From Rutidosis leptorrhynchoides (lineage: Eukaryota; Streptophyta; Magnoliopsida; Asterales; Asteraceae): a stretch of 64,000 nucleotides of DNA. The position numbers were made by a program, and so were the translations under genes. This document shows positions 20,848 to 32,382 of this stretch, one piece after another. The DNA lies in NCBI RefSeq assembly GCF_046630445.1, contig NC_092339.1:74779501-74843500 (forward strand), read 5' to 3'. The notes beneath the pieces are model-generated. The model was given only the letters and a program-made list of their open reading frames with translations, was not told the origin of the DNA and searched no databases. Every line of letters begins with the position of its first letter. Position 1 is the first letter of the stretch.

Positions 20848-22105
20848 AAGCCAAAGCGAAACGCTAAAAAAAATATATATTTATTTTTAAAAAAGTTTGT
20901 TCAAAATATATAATATATAAAATTATAAAGTAATTTTATTTCTATTTTAGTTTTTTTAAAATTAAGTTTTTATTTAATTTATATAAATATTTTATATAAA
21001 TATCAAAAACAGAAATTTTTTTTAATTAAAACTGAGAATTGGGCCGAAACCCGTCGAAGCCCAACACTGTTTTTATTTAAATATCGAAGTGGGCCGAGCT
21101 GTTTTTAGCCCAATACTTAATCCGGTAATATTCATCTCCGCGATCTCGGAGTAGAAAAGGCAGAGAACTTCGAGATCGCGTAGCACACCCTGACACGCCT
21201 GATCAAACCCTAATTCTGCATTAATTACGGAGTATTATTTATTATTATTATTATTAAAACCCTAATTAGGGTTTAATTTTAAATTAATTAGTTTTAGTTT
21301 TTATTATTAATTTGTATTTTTAGTTTAATTAGTTTTAATAAAATTAATACTTTAATAAAATAAATAATATAAAAATAATATTTTTATAAAAAAATTGTAC
21401 TTTTTACAACTTTAAGTTTATTTTTATATTTTGTATCTTTTTATTTGTTTTAGCGTAATATTTATATTTTTCGCCCGTATTTAGTTTTAAGTCATAGTTT
21501 TTGCCATAGTTATTTTTATTTCTAGATTCTTAGCCTTTGCCGTAAAATCCATTAAGTGCTTTTTCTTTAGACTAAGATTTAGGTGCTTTAGAATTTTGCG
21601 AAGCCGTTTTATAAAATTTAGTACCTTTTTAAGTTTTTGCCATTTTGGATATAGTATTCCTTTTAAGTTTTAATATTTTTAGACGCAACTTTTAATTCTT
21701 AGTTTTTAGACTTTTTAAGTTTCGACGCGCTACTTTCTTATTTTTATTTTTCGACTCCTATTATTTTTCGGCGCACTCTTTTTCTTTCTTATTTCTCGAC
21801 GCTCTAGTTTTAGGACATAGAATTTTCTATTTCTTCTCTAAAATTTCCTTAAATTTAAACGAAAAATTATTTTAAGTGGTTAAATTGATAGACATCAAAA
21901 TTTTCTGGTTCGTAGTAATAGTTGGATTTGTACATGGACCGGGTTATTGGAGCCAAACAGTACTCAATTATATTGAGACCAAACGAATCCTGCCCCTCTG
22001 CTGTATCTTTTGGCTATTCGAAACGTGGGCAAAATCAGAAAAGTCTATTAATTTGATAACTTATATAATTTTTCTTATTTTTATAACTAATAGGATATTC
22101 AGTGA
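20848..22105 (+). other. Untranslated leader of the Athila-like element
   Basis: AT-rich leader between PBS and gag with no conserved domain. It carries another copy of the GATC-centred stem-loop (21136-21151 with 21168-21183). Short open frames such as 21876-22154 show no recognised similarity. Confidence 0.6.
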
Positions 22106-23323
22106 ATGCACCGAGCAAAACGTTCACCACCTTTTGTACGTTCACCACCTGTAACCAGATCAAGACATCTAGCAAATATTGTCGCCGTTGATTTTTCTTT
22201 AGAATCGTCATCCAGTCGACCAAGTACTCCAATTCAAATTTCCGATAATCCATTTTTTGAACCCAACCTCACAATCGAGAATCCGGAGAATATTCAGGGA
22301 CAATTCATAGATCCTGAACCATTAATCTTTCCTCCGGAACCACCAATCATTCAAACAGAGATTGTTGAGGAACCAACCATTAAATCAGAATCCTATAGTG
22401 ATTCAGATTCAACAAATTCAATCATGGAAAATCTGGAACCTCTAAGTATGGAAGACCGAATGAGAGCTAAATGCACTGGCCAAGGTCACGCAATTACTCA
22501 ACCTGACATTAATGCGCCAGATTATGAAATCAAAGGACAAATTCTACACATGGTAACAAATCAATGCCAATTTAGTGGTGCGCCGAAGGAAGATCCAAAT
22601 GAACATCTTCGTACCTTTAATAGCATATGCACACTATTTAAAATAAGAGAAGTGGAGGATGAATAGATATATCTCATGTTATTTCCCTGGACTTTAAAGG
22701 GAGAAGCCAAAGATTGGTTAGAATCGTTACCTGAAGGGGTGATTGATACATGGGATGTTTTAGTTGAAAAATTTCTTAAACAATTCTTTCCGGCATCTAA
22801 AGCCGTGAGACTTCAAGGAGAAATTGTTACGTTCACACAAAAGCCAAACGAAACTCTATATGAAGCGTGGATAAGATTTGGAAAGTTATTAAGAGGATGT
22901 CCGCAACATGGTTTAGACACTTGTCAAATAGTACAAATATTCTACCAAGGATGCGACATCACTACAAGGAAAGACATCGATATAGCAGCTGGTGGTTCCA
23001 TTATGAAGAAAACAGTAACTGATGCTTACAAAATTATTGATAATACTGCTTCCCACTCACATGAGTGGCACCAAGAAAAAGATATCGTTAGATCATCTAA
23101 AGCAGCTAGAGCCGATTCTAGCCATGACTTAGATTCCATTTCTGCAAAGATAGATGCTGTCGAAAGACGAATGGAAAAGATGAATAAAGATATTCACTCA
23201 ATACGAATTAGTTGTGAGCAGTGTGGAGGACCACATTTGACAAAAGATTGTCTCAGTATTGAACTAACAATGGAACAAAGAGAGAGAGAATGTTTCATAC
23301 ATAAACCAAAGGCCTGGAAATAA
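22106..23323 (+). pseudogene. Athila-type gag (capsid and zinc knuckle), interrupted
   Basis: The ATG at 22106 opens a 186-codon frame with a proline/acid-rich head and then 'MVTNQCQFSGAPKEDPNEHLRTF', the start of a retrotransposon gag capsid domain. A TAG at 22664-22666 interrupts it, and the same frame continues at once with 'LFPWTLKGEAKDWLESLP', 'VEKFLKQFFP' and 'ETLYEAWIRFGKLLRGCP', the rest of the capsid domain. Near the end a zinc knuckle CEQCGGPHLTKDC is present. A frame slip near 23317 leads into the protease frame. Gag would form the cytoplasmic virus-like particle that packages element RNA. This copy cannot make full-length Gag. Confidence 0.88.
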
Positions 23324-23331
23324 TTATCAGA

Positions 23332-24644
23332 ATAATTATCAACCGCCAAGACCGATCTACAATCAAAATCAGAATTATAACTGAAATGTTCCATACAACA
23401 ACCAACAAGGTCCTATCAATCAACAAGTATCTAACAATACTTACAATTAGCAAAGACCTGTTTTTCAAAACAAACCACCATAAACCGATGATAAAAATCC
23501 AAATTTAGAAGACATGATGTCAAAGCTAGTTGAATCTCAAACACAGTTTTTCACATCTCAGAAACAAACCAATGAACAAAATGCTCAAGCATTTAGAAAT
23601 CAACAAGCTTCTATTCAAAATCTGGAACAAGAAGTAAGCAACCTAGCAAGGTTAATAGGTGAAAGAAAACCGGGAAGTCTACCTAGTGATACAAATGCTA
23701 ACCCCCGGAATGAAACAGCTAAATCCATTACCACAAGAAGTGGTATTACACTTAAACCACCTGAAATACCTGTAATTTCTGATGATGCTATTCCTACTCC
23801 ACAAGAACCACAACCTGAGCAAGAAAAGGAAACAGAACCGATAGTTGAAAAGGTTAATGAAGATAACACAGTTAAAGCTAAACCTTATGTTAAACCATAC
23901 CAACCACCACTTCCTTACCCGAGTAAAATGAGAAAAGAGAGACTTGAAGCCGAGCAATCCAAATTCTTGGATATGTTTAAATAGATAAATGTTAATCTTC
24001 CTTTCATTGATGTGATTTCAGGAATGCCTAGATATGCTAAATTCTTGAAAGATCTAATCACTAATAGAAAGAAAATGGAAGAACTCTCGGCTGTTACTAT
24101 GAATGCTAATTGTTCTGCAGTGCTGTTGAATAAGATACCAGAAAAATTATCAGATCCAGGAAGTTTCACAATTCCATGTTTTCTGGGTAGTCTTAGTTCA
24201 ATAGAAGCATTGGCATACTTAGGTGCTAGTATAAATTTGATGCCATATTCATTATACGCTAAACTAGACCTTGGAGAATTGAAACCAACACGAATAAGCA
24301 TACAAATAGCCGATCGATCAGTAAAATATCCTAGAGGGATAATGGAGAACATGCTAGTTAAAGTTGATACTTTAGTATTTCTAGTAGATTTTGTTATTCT
24401 AGACATGGAAGAAGATTCTCGAGTTCCTCTCATATTAGGAAGACCATTCTTAAACACGGCTAAAGCAATAATAGACGTGTTTGGTAAGAAACTGACCCTA
24501 AGTATAGAGGACGAGAGTGTTACCTTTTCAGTTGATAGAGCCATGCAACAACCGCAATCTGCAGATGATACATGTTATTATATTCAAACTATAGAATCAC
24601 ATGCAGAATTGTTAGAAGAATTTCCAGAATTACAAGGAACATGA
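23332..24644 (+). pseudogene. Gag C-terminus and first retropepsin, catalytic Asp lost
   Basis: After the frame slip this frame carries an Asn/Gln-rich linker with stops at about 23380, 23447 and 23482. A coiled segment (23514 onward) leads to the conserved 'ITTRSGITL' signature (about 23728-23754). After a stop at 23982 comes 'GMPRYAKFLKDLI' and an aspartic protease domain. The active-site block reads 'ALAYLGASINLMPYSLYAKL': codon 24216-24218 is TAC (Tyr) where the family has Asp in 'ADLGAS'. The C-terminal 'PLILGRPFLNTAKAIID' is intact. A TGA at 24642 ends the frame. The protease would cut the polyprotein, but this copy lacks the catalytic residue. Confidence 0.85.
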
Positions 24645-24689
24645 GAATGTTCTTTAAGAGAAGGAACTGAACCAATTGATGAAACTGAA

Positions 24690-26430
24690 ATGTTAGCTAC
24701 ACTTATGGCTAATGGATATGAACCAATAACAGAAGAAATTCAAATGCTAAAAGAAGAAGACAGATATCGATATAAATCATCGATAGAAGAACCACCGACA
24801 TTAGAGTTAGAGCTACTTCCAAACCATTTGGAATATGCTTATTTACATGGTGAATCTGAATTACCTGTAATAATATCATCTTCTCTTACTGAAAATGAAA
24901 AATCTCAACTCATTTCTGTGCTAAAAGCTCATAAACCAGCTATTGCATGGAAAATTCATGATATTAAAGGAATATGCCCTTCGTATTGCACACATAAAAT
25001 CCTTATGGAAGAAGGTCATAAAATGTATGTGCAACGCCAACAAATACTAAATCCTAATATGCAAGATGTTGTTAAGAAAGAAATTATTAAACTGCTAGAT
25101 ACAGGTTTAATTTATCCAATTTCTGATAGTCCATGGGTAAGCCCAGTTCAATGCGTACCTACGAAGGGTGGCATGACTGTCATCACAAATGAGAAAAATG
25201 AGCTTATTCCTACTAGGACTGTAACATGATGGCGTGTTTGTATTGATTATAGAAAATTAAATGACGCCACCAGAAAAGATCACTTTTCCTTACCTTTTAT
25301 TGATCAAATGTTGGAAAGATTAGCCGAAAATAGTTACTATTGTTTTCTTGATGGTTTTTCCGGATATTTTCAAATTCCAATAGCACCCGAGGACCAAGAG
25401 AAAACCACATTCACGTGCCCTTATGGTACTTTTGCTTACAAACGCATGCCATTTAGACTTTGCAACGCCCCTGCAACCTTTCAAAGGTGCATGATGGCGA
25501 TTTTTCACGACATGATAGAAGAATGCATGGAAGTTTTCATGGATGACTTTTCAGTCTTCAGTGATACATTTGAATCATGTCTAGTTAATCTTGAACGAAT
25601 GCTTATTAGATGCGAACAATCAAATCTAGTAATTAATTGGGAGAAATGTCATTTCATTGTTAAAGAAGGCATCGTTCTTGGTCATAAAATTTCAAAGGAA
25701 GGAATTGAAGTGAATAGAGCTAAAGTAGATGTAATTGCTAAACTTCCACATCCCACCAATGTTAGAGGAGTTAGGAGTTTTCTAGGGCATGCCGGTTTTT
25801 ACCGACGTTTCATAAAAGATTTTTCTAAAATTGCCACTCCTATGAATAAACTCCTAGAAAAGGATGCTCCATTCATCTTTTCAGATGAATGCATCAAATC
25901 TTTTAATATACTTAAAGAAAAACTCACTAATGCGCCGATCATGATAACTCCAAATTGGAATCTACCGTTTGAACTTATTTGCGATGCAATTGATTTTGCA
26001 ATGGGAGCCGTTTTAGGACAAAGGATTGAAAAACGATTTCAACCTATATATTATGCTAGTAAGACGTTACAAGGAGTACAAACGAATTACACAACTACTG
26101 AAAAAGAAGTCCTTGCTATTGTCTTTGCTTTTGACAAATTTCGTTCATATCTTGTTCTAGCTAAAACGGTGGTCTATACCGACCATTCTGCTCTTAGATA
26201 CCTATTTTCAAAACAAGATGCCAAACCAAAATTAATCCGTTAGATCTTACTCTTACAAGAGTTTGATATTGAAATCCGAGATAAAAAGGGAGCAGAAAAT
26301 CTCGTCGCTGATCATTTTTCTCGTCTAGAAAATCCCGAATTAGAAGTTCTAAATGAATCGGCCATACAAGACAACTTTCCTGATGAATATCTATTGAAGA
26401 TAGATTATAATGAAATTTATGGTTTGCAGA
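24690..26430 (+). pseudogene. Reverse transcriptase-RNase H of the Athila-like element, interrupted
   Basis: The first frame (24690-25229) holds the RT N-terminus ('HKILMEEGHKMYVQRQ', 'DSPWVSPVQCVPTKGG') and ends at a TGA. The next (25308-26243) starts within the palm and has 'MPFRLCNAPATFQRCM' and the catalytic 'VFMDDF' (Asp79-Asp80 of that segment), then the connection and RNase H ('FELICDAIDFAMGAVLGQ', 'TTTEKEVLAIVFAFDKFR', 'YTDHSALRYL'). A TAG at 26241 follows, then 'LLLQEFDIEIRDKKG' and 'VADHFSRLE' in the same frame until a frame slip near 26420. The enzyme copies element RNA into DNA in the particle. The stops prevent its synthesis here. In the LCNAP block an Arg replaces the usual Gly. 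Confidence 0.92.
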
Positions 26431-26524
26431 CTATGCAAACTATTTAGTATGTGGATTCCTTGAAAAAGGATTATCGGACCAAAAACGAAAGAAATTCTTT
26501 AGTGATATAAAACACTATTTTTGA

Positions 26525-28675
26525 GAAGATCCACATTTGTTTAAAAGTTGTCCCGATGGAATAATACGCCGATGTGTATTCGGAGATGAAGCTAGTCAAA
26601 TCTTAAACCATTGTCACACAGGACCAACAGGAGGGCATTATGGGCCTCAACTCACAGCAAGAAAAGTTTACGATGCTGGATTCTATTGGCCTACAATTTT
26701 TAAAGACGCACACCTTCTTTGCAAATCCTGTGATGCTTGTCAAAGGGCCAGAAAAATAAGTCAACGTGATGAAATGCCACAAAATGTCATTCAAGTATGT
26801 GAAGTATTTGACATTTGGGGTATTGACTTTATGGGTCCATTTCCAAAATCTCATAATAATCTCTACATTCTCGTTGCCATTGATTATGTATCTAAATGGA
26901 CGGAAGCACAAGCTCTCCCAACTAACGATGCACGAGTTGTAGTCAATTTTTTAAAACGTCTTTTTGCAAGGTTTGGAACACCGAAAGCTTTAATAAGTGA
27001 TCGGGGTACTCATTTCTGTAATAATCAACTTGAGAAAATTCTCAAAAGATATGGAGTAACTCATAAAATCTCCACTGCATATCATCCAAAAACAAGTGGA
27101 CAAGTTGAAAATACCAACCGAGCTTTAAAACGTATTCTGGAGAAAACCGTAGGATCAAATCTGAAGGAATGGTCCATTAAATTGGAGGATGCACTCTGGG
27201 CTTTTAGAACATCCTACAAAACTCCAATTAGAACCACACCTTTTAAACTCGTTTACAGAAAAGCATGTCATCTTCCAGTAGAAATTGAACACAAAGCATT
27301 TTGGTCTTTGAAGACATGTAATCTTGATTTACATGAAGCCGGACATCTACGATTAAGTCAACTAAACGAATTAGAAGAATTAAGACATGAAGCATACGAA
27401 AATTCGTTAATCTATAAGGAAAGAATGAAGAAATGGCATGATAAAAGAATCAGAAGTTCAAAAGAATTTAAAGAAGGAGACAGAGTTCTTCTTTTCAATT
27501 CACGATTCAAGCTATTTCCTGGAAAATTGAAATCAAGATGGTCTGGACCATTTATAGTCAAAAGAGTTTTCCCATACGGAACAGTAGAGTTAATAAATTC
27601 AAATGGGATTGAATTTAAAGTTAATGGTCACAGAGTTAAACATTACATATATGGTCCGATGGAAGTTGACAATGAAGTCAATCATAATTTCACCACCCAA
27701 GAAAACCTTCAAAATGAAAACATAAATATGTTATCAACAACATATGAAAAATCAAAATTGGAAAATAGGGAGGATTCAAATTGGAGTGATGAAGAAGAAT
27801 TCTTATACAAACCTCCCATTCCAAGAAATGAAGAAAAATGTAAACAAGAAGTTCAAATAGAAGTGAAAGAACCAAGAAAAGAACACCCGAAAAAGGTTTA
27901 CAAACCAACTCGACTTACTAAAGCAGGAGACCCGGGTGAATTTATCATTTCTTGCTTGCTTAATGATGGTGCTGTATATAATGGACTCGCAGATTTAGGA
28001 GCAAGTGCAAATATTATGCCTCTTTCCTTATACAAAAGATTAGGTATGGGTAAATTAAAACCAACCAAAATAGGTGTTCAATCATTTGACCTAACCATTA
28101 AACACCCGGTTGGAATAGCAAATAATTTACTTGTTAACGTGGAAAGTTTGACCTTTGTTGCAAACTTCATAGTGATTAATATGGAGGAAAACCTTGATAT
28201 TCCTATAATTTTAGGTCGCCCATTTTTAGCAGCCACCGAGGCATTCATTGATGTAAGAGAAGGTAGAATGACACTTAGGGATGATGATAAATCGATCACC
28301 TTTGTGAACCGAAAGTTTAGATCTCCACCAACCAAAACTGTTAGACCAATAAAAACGCATAAGTATGGGGAAGATGAAGAAACACTTAATGATGATCCGA
28401 TCACAAAGAACCCCGTTGATGATAAGAAATTAGATGAACCCGTTTTTAACAGTTCAACGAAGAAACTTTATAAACGGATTCACGATGCTAAGATTAAGGG
28501 AAACTTTAAGTTATGTAACCGATTAATATCCAATTTATCGCCAAAAGAAAAGGCGATGTTAGTTGAATTTGTGAAAGTTACGGAGGAAATCAACAAATGG
28601 ATTGAAGTAAAAGTCAGAGATATACAAGTTGTTGATGATCCAATTGAAAATAATGTTAATCACAATTTCAACTAA
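26525..28675 (+). CDS. Integrase fused to a second retropepsin-like domain (open segment of the polyprotein)
   Basis: An uninterrupted stretch follows a TGA at 26522. Numbered from the first ATG (26537), it has 712 residues. The N-terminal zinc region contains '[12 protein letters not shown]' (25-36) and CDAC (65-68). The core has Asp97 (IDFMG), Asp155 (SDRGTHF) and Glu191 (GQVENTN), a DD35E triad with correct spacing. A GPY/F-like '[19 protein letters not shown]' lies at about 338-356. An acidic linker follows, then an unexpected aspartic protease-like domain: '[20 protein letters not shown]' with Asp486, and '[19 protein letters not shown]' further on. It is paralogous to the first protease but keeps its active-site Asp. 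A charged tail of about 120 residues has no recognised domain. Integrase inserts element DNA into chromosomes; the role of the second protease domain is unknown. Confidence 0.88.
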   Translation, partial: EDPHLFKSCPDGIIRRCVFGDEASQILNHCHTGPTGGHYGPQLTARKVYDAGFYWPTIFKDAHLLCKSCDACQRARKISQRDEMPQNVIQVCEVFDIWGIDFMGPFPKSHNNLYILVAIDYVSKWTEAQALPTNDARVVVNFLKRLFARFGTPKALISDRGTHFCNNQLEKILKRYGVTHKISTAYHPKTSGQVENTNRALKRILEKTVGSNLKEWSIKLEDALWAFRTSYKTPIRTTPFKLVYRKACHLPVEIEHKAFWSLKTCNLDLHEAGHLRLSQLNELEELRHEAYENSLIYKERMKKWHDKRIRSSKEFKEGDRVLLFNSRFKLFPGKLKSRWSGPFIVKRVFPYGTVELINSNGIEFKVNGHRVKHYIYGPMEVDNEVNHNFTTQENLQNENINMLSTTYEKSKLENREDSNWSDEEEFLYKPPIPRNEEKCKQEVQIEVKEPRKEHPKKVYKPTRLTKAGDPGEFIISCLLNDGAVYNGLADLGASANIMPLSLYKRLGMGKLKPTKIGVQSFDLTIKHPVGIANNLLVNVESLTFVANFIVINMEENLDIPIILGRPFLAATEAFIDVREGRMTLRDDDKSITFVNRKFRSPPTKTVRPIKTHKYGEDEETLNDDPITKNPVDDKKLDEPVFNSSTKKLYKRIHDAKIKGNFKLCNRLISNLSPKEKAMLVEFVKVTEEINKWIEVKVRDIQVVDDPIENNVNHNFN

Positions 28676-28686
28676 GTGTGGGGAGA
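28674..28686 (+). promoter_or_regulatory. PPT-like tract after the integrase-protease ORF
   Basis: aagtgtggggaga lies one base after the stop codon. Similar tracts are at 32822 and, next to the 3' LTR, at 34460, so this may be an internal plus-strand primer or a remnant of one. Confidence 0.4.
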
Positions 28687-28846
28687 ATCGAATCTTTTTA
28701 GGGTAATATGTATTTCTGTTAGAGTTAGATTTTCTGTTTTCGTGTAGTTTCCGAGAATGGAACCCGAATAATCTTTCCCTAGCAGACCCTAAAGAACTAG
28801 TCTTCTCCCCCCATTCTGAATTTTTATTTTTTTTAGATTTTACGAG

Positions 28847-29259
28847 ATGAAGACTTCCTGTGAACTAAACCATAGTCTAATGCTACACGCTTTGATCACT
28901 AAACATAATAATGACACCCTTTCAAGTGAAATAGTATCATTAATCAGAGGTAAATTGGACGAAGTAAGAAAAGAATCCAGAAAAATAATAAGTTACAATT
29001 TGGTAAAGGAAAATCAAAATCCGCAGCGAAAAGAAGAGCACGACACCTTGAAAGATGTCACAAATGCGGAAAATGGTCACACGAAGGAAAATGCTCGACG
29101 AATCAGACATATTCCAATACCGAATTTGTTACTTTATGCAGAGACGGACCGTTCATATGTTTAGAAGAAAAAACATTAAATGCTCGAGGTTACGCCTATG
29201 TAGCTATGGAAAATCAATTAGTCCGACTATCTTATGAGTGGGCTAAAGCAGGTCACTAA
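28847..29259 (+). pseudogene. Small zinc-motif ORF between pol and ORF3, frameshifted
   Basis: The ATG at 28847 opens a basic, charged frame. A slip near 29020-29030 moves the reading into the frame that ends at 29257-29259. That second frame has a CCHC-like cluster CHKCGKWSHEGKC (CX2CX4HX3C), then 'NTEFVTLCRDGPFICLEE', 'LNARGYAYVAMENQLVRLS' and a stop after 'WAKAGH'. Joined, it would be a protein of roughly 135 residues. It looks like a compact zinc-binding accessory protein, perhaps nucleic-acid binding, but I do not recognise a named family. Confidence 0.55.
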
Positions 29260-30386
29260 GAATTCTATTTCATAGGTAAGTTTATACAGTTTTCAATTTT
29301 TATTTTTATTTTTTATTGTTTTTAACCTTTTGATAATAAACGCTAAATTGTTCGCTATAAAGTATTAAATTGGTATTCAATAAAATTAGGTTTTGTGACC
29401 GAAATTATTGATATCATACAAAAATTTATTACATCACTACGAAATTTACCGTTTATTCTTAAGGTATAAATATCTTTAATCAATCAACCCAAAATATTTC
29501 AGAAATTCATCAGGAGTAAAACTAGGTAATATACTCGAAATTACTTTACCGAAAATAGGGGCGTATATTTTTGATAATATTTGATTGATTAAAGTGGGAT
29601 AAAAGACCAAAATTTTTTTTTACCTTGTTTTTAAAATATTAAATTAATATTGTAAATATTTTTAAATCAATATGTTTAAGTTTGTGAATATTTTAAAAAC
29701 TAATATTTTTAATATGAGTTTGTAAAACTAAAATATATAAATATTAATAATATTAATATGAATTTTTAATTTTATGCATTTTAAATTTAAGTTTGTGTGA
29801 AGTTAAAAACAAAAATTTACTTTATTTCATTAAGTTAAAAATATGATTTCTAAAATTCGTCGTGAATTGAAGACTAGGTCATTTAGCCGAAATTGCTTTA
29901 CCCGAGGGCGGGACGAGAAATTTTGTTATCATCATTTTTAATCTTATTAATTTAAAGTATGCCAAAAAAAATAAAAAACCCAAAAATCTTTGCTTTTAAA
30001 ACAGCGCTTAAAAACGACAAATTTTAAAATTTTGTCGAGGGACGGACTAGGACAACGATCCAAAACGACCTCGTCCTAAATAACAAGAAAAACAAAATTT
30101 TTAAATTATGTAATTTCTATTTTAAAAGTTAAAGGTTTTATATATATAAAAAAAGTGTTTCGAGATCGCGGAGCCAGGAGGGTGTCCCCCTTCGAGATCG
30201 CGGAGATTAAAAATCCCAGAAAGCATAAACTGGTCGACAGACCAGTTTCATACACACACACCCCACATATTTCTGCGAAAAATCCACAAAAAAAGCACCC
30301 CAAAATCGTCATTTTGCACCGTTTTTCATCAAATTTGTTGCTAAAAATTGATGTGGAGATTCCTACCTAGATCCCTTTCAAGAAGA
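29260..30386 (+). other. Non-coding spacer upstream of ORF3
   Basis: AT-rich, no recognised domain. Near its end two direct copies of ttcgagatcgcggag (30159-30173 and 30191-30205) flank a G/C-rich stretch. They are the same motif that forms stem-loops in the LTR and leader. The short frames at 30106-30370 are not conserved-looking. Confidence 0.55.
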
Positions 30387-32382
30387 ATGGTAATTTCTAC
30401 ACCCCTAACACTCTTAAATTGGATTTTTTTGTGTGTGTTCTTAAGCTATTTTTTTTAATTTGATTTTTAATTTTTAGTGTAATTAGTGTTAAATTATTGA
30501 TATATTATGCATGTATAACCTAGATTGATGCTATTTAACATGATTTGAAGCCAAAAACTTCAAAATTTTTAGGAATCTAGGGTTTGTGTTCTTGAGCAAT
30601 TTGGGGCTTTTTGATATAAATAGGTTATGGCCGATTTTTGTCATGAATTATTGCTAAATTAAGTAGTGTAACATGTTTAGGTAGCTAAATGATCAATACT
30701 TTGATCCTAAACATGATTTTTGAGAATTAAAGTGGACTTTTTAAGTCTAAAATTCATGAACTTGATTAATTTGATATAAAAGCCATTTGAAACTTGTTTA
30801 ATTGCTAGTAATGATTATTTTGACATGTTATTTGAGTAGAATGCTTATAAACTTGGTAAACATTTTCATATATGCTTATTTGAAAAAGTGTAGAATTGTT
30901 AAAAATATGAAAATGAGCATGAGTTTAATATGGATTAAACATGTCATGTTAGTTATTTTTAATTGTTATTTTGCTAATACCAATGCATTTTTAGATGCAC
31001 AATTCCTTTTTGTTTAATGTGTTTAGCAGAATGAACAAGGTGAATCTTCATTCGCGCCACAAAATTTGAATACTTATAATGAAAGTGACGAGGATCAAGA
31101 TCTTAGTGAACAATACAAACAGAATCAACCGCATCCTTTAATTTCATTGTCGCGATCAGTTGAAGCAAATAGACACCCTAACTTACGATTTGACAGATTT
31201 TGGATAGACTATCCAAAATATCAGAGGAACTTGAGCATTCTTTATCCCAAAAATGTTGAAGTGTCCAGGGTGATAGATTGGGCACCATTAGAAACAGTGG
31301 GATTGGCCGAGCCAATAAGAGAATTACTTACACAAAGGTATGGTAATTCTACTTTCAATGATTGGATTAATCTATTCACTATACGTAGACCTGTGTATAA
31401 GGAATGGTGCGTTGAGTTAGTAAGTACTATTGAACTAAATGATGAAGTAACTAGTTTAACGGATAGAAGTTTTATTAGATTTCTATTAGGAGGTGTGATG
31501 CGCCGTATGTCTTTATTAGATATGGCTGAAGCTTTGTGTATTTATACGGCTGAAGAATTATTAACTAATGATTGTAGACAGTTGATAAGTAATGGTAGAA
31601 GGGTTGATTATGATTTTGATAAGAATGAGTTGTGGAGTATAATGACTAGCCATAATCGTTTTCGTGGAGCTCATTATTCGTATACTGATATACATAGAGC
31701 TGAGCTTAGGGTAATCCATAGATTCATTTCCAACTCTATTACACAAAGGGGTAGAAATAACGATAAAGTGACTGAAGATGATTTATTTTATCTGATGTGT
31801 ATTAGAGACCCACAGAGCTTTGTAAATATTCCTTATTGTGTGGGCTATTATTTTTCGGATATGATAAAGGGAATGCGAAACAATAGTATTATAGGAGGTG
31901 GTATTTTTGTGACTTTAATTGCCGCGTACCTCGGTGTGGATATTACTCGGGGAAGGGAGTTAGTACAAGTACCCATTCCTCGTGATCGGATTGATATGCG
32001 GGTATATGCTGGCGCAAAGGTTTTGTTGAAAAGAAATAATGTTGCACTTCCATATCAAGGGAATCATCCACAGGTAGAAAGAGGTCAACAACAAGGTAAT
32101 GTGGGAAGAGGAAACCAAATGACCGATATACAAAGAATAATGTCCCAAACTGAATACCAACGGGCTATGCAACAAGAGTATCAGGCTTGGCAATATCATC
32201 AAGAATATATCAAAGCCTATTTAGCCTCCCAAGGTAGGACCTACATTCCTACTGAGCCAGTCCATTTTCCTCCATGGACCGAGGACACGAGACCACCTTT
32301 TCCTACCTATGACCCATTTCAAGTATATCAAGATAGATACAATGAACCATGGAACCCCTATTGGTTTCAGAATCAACTCTAG
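30387..32382 (+). CDS. Athila-type ORF3 (env-position ORF), apparently spliced
   Basis: An open frame from 31027 to 32382 has no ATG near its start: the frame begins after a TAG at 31024-31026. A plausible intron fixes this. An ATG at 30387-30389 is followed directly by a GT donor (gtaattt), and a T-rich tract leads to an AG acceptor ('tttagcag') ending at 31029. Joining them puts the ATG in frame with 31030, giving about 451 residues. The protein has the Athila ORF signature ('VIDWAPLETVGL', 'IRRPVYKEWCVELV', 'VIHRFISNSITQRGR', 'VTEDDLFYLMCI') and a Gln/Tyr/Pro-rich C-terminus. There is no signal peptide. The only hydrophobic stretch is 'IIGGGIFVTLIAAYLG', so an envelope role is doubtful. 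It is intact while gag-pol is broken. Confidence 0.78.
30390..31029 (+). other. Predicted intron of ORF3 (640 bp)
   Basis: GT...AG boundaries: donor atg|gtaattt and acceptor tttttgtttaatgtgtttagcag, written here in parts as a T-rich tract then 'ttagcag'. The interior is strongly AT-rich as in plant introns. It is inferred from frame logic, not from transcript data. Confidence 0.55.

Noticed and set aside
31561..32202. Minus-strand frames under ORF3
   Set aside because: Shadows of the Athila-type ORF3.
31030..32382. Functional viral envelope protein
   Set aside because: No signal peptide or convincing transmembrane anchor. The match is to the Athila ORF family, whose function is unknown.
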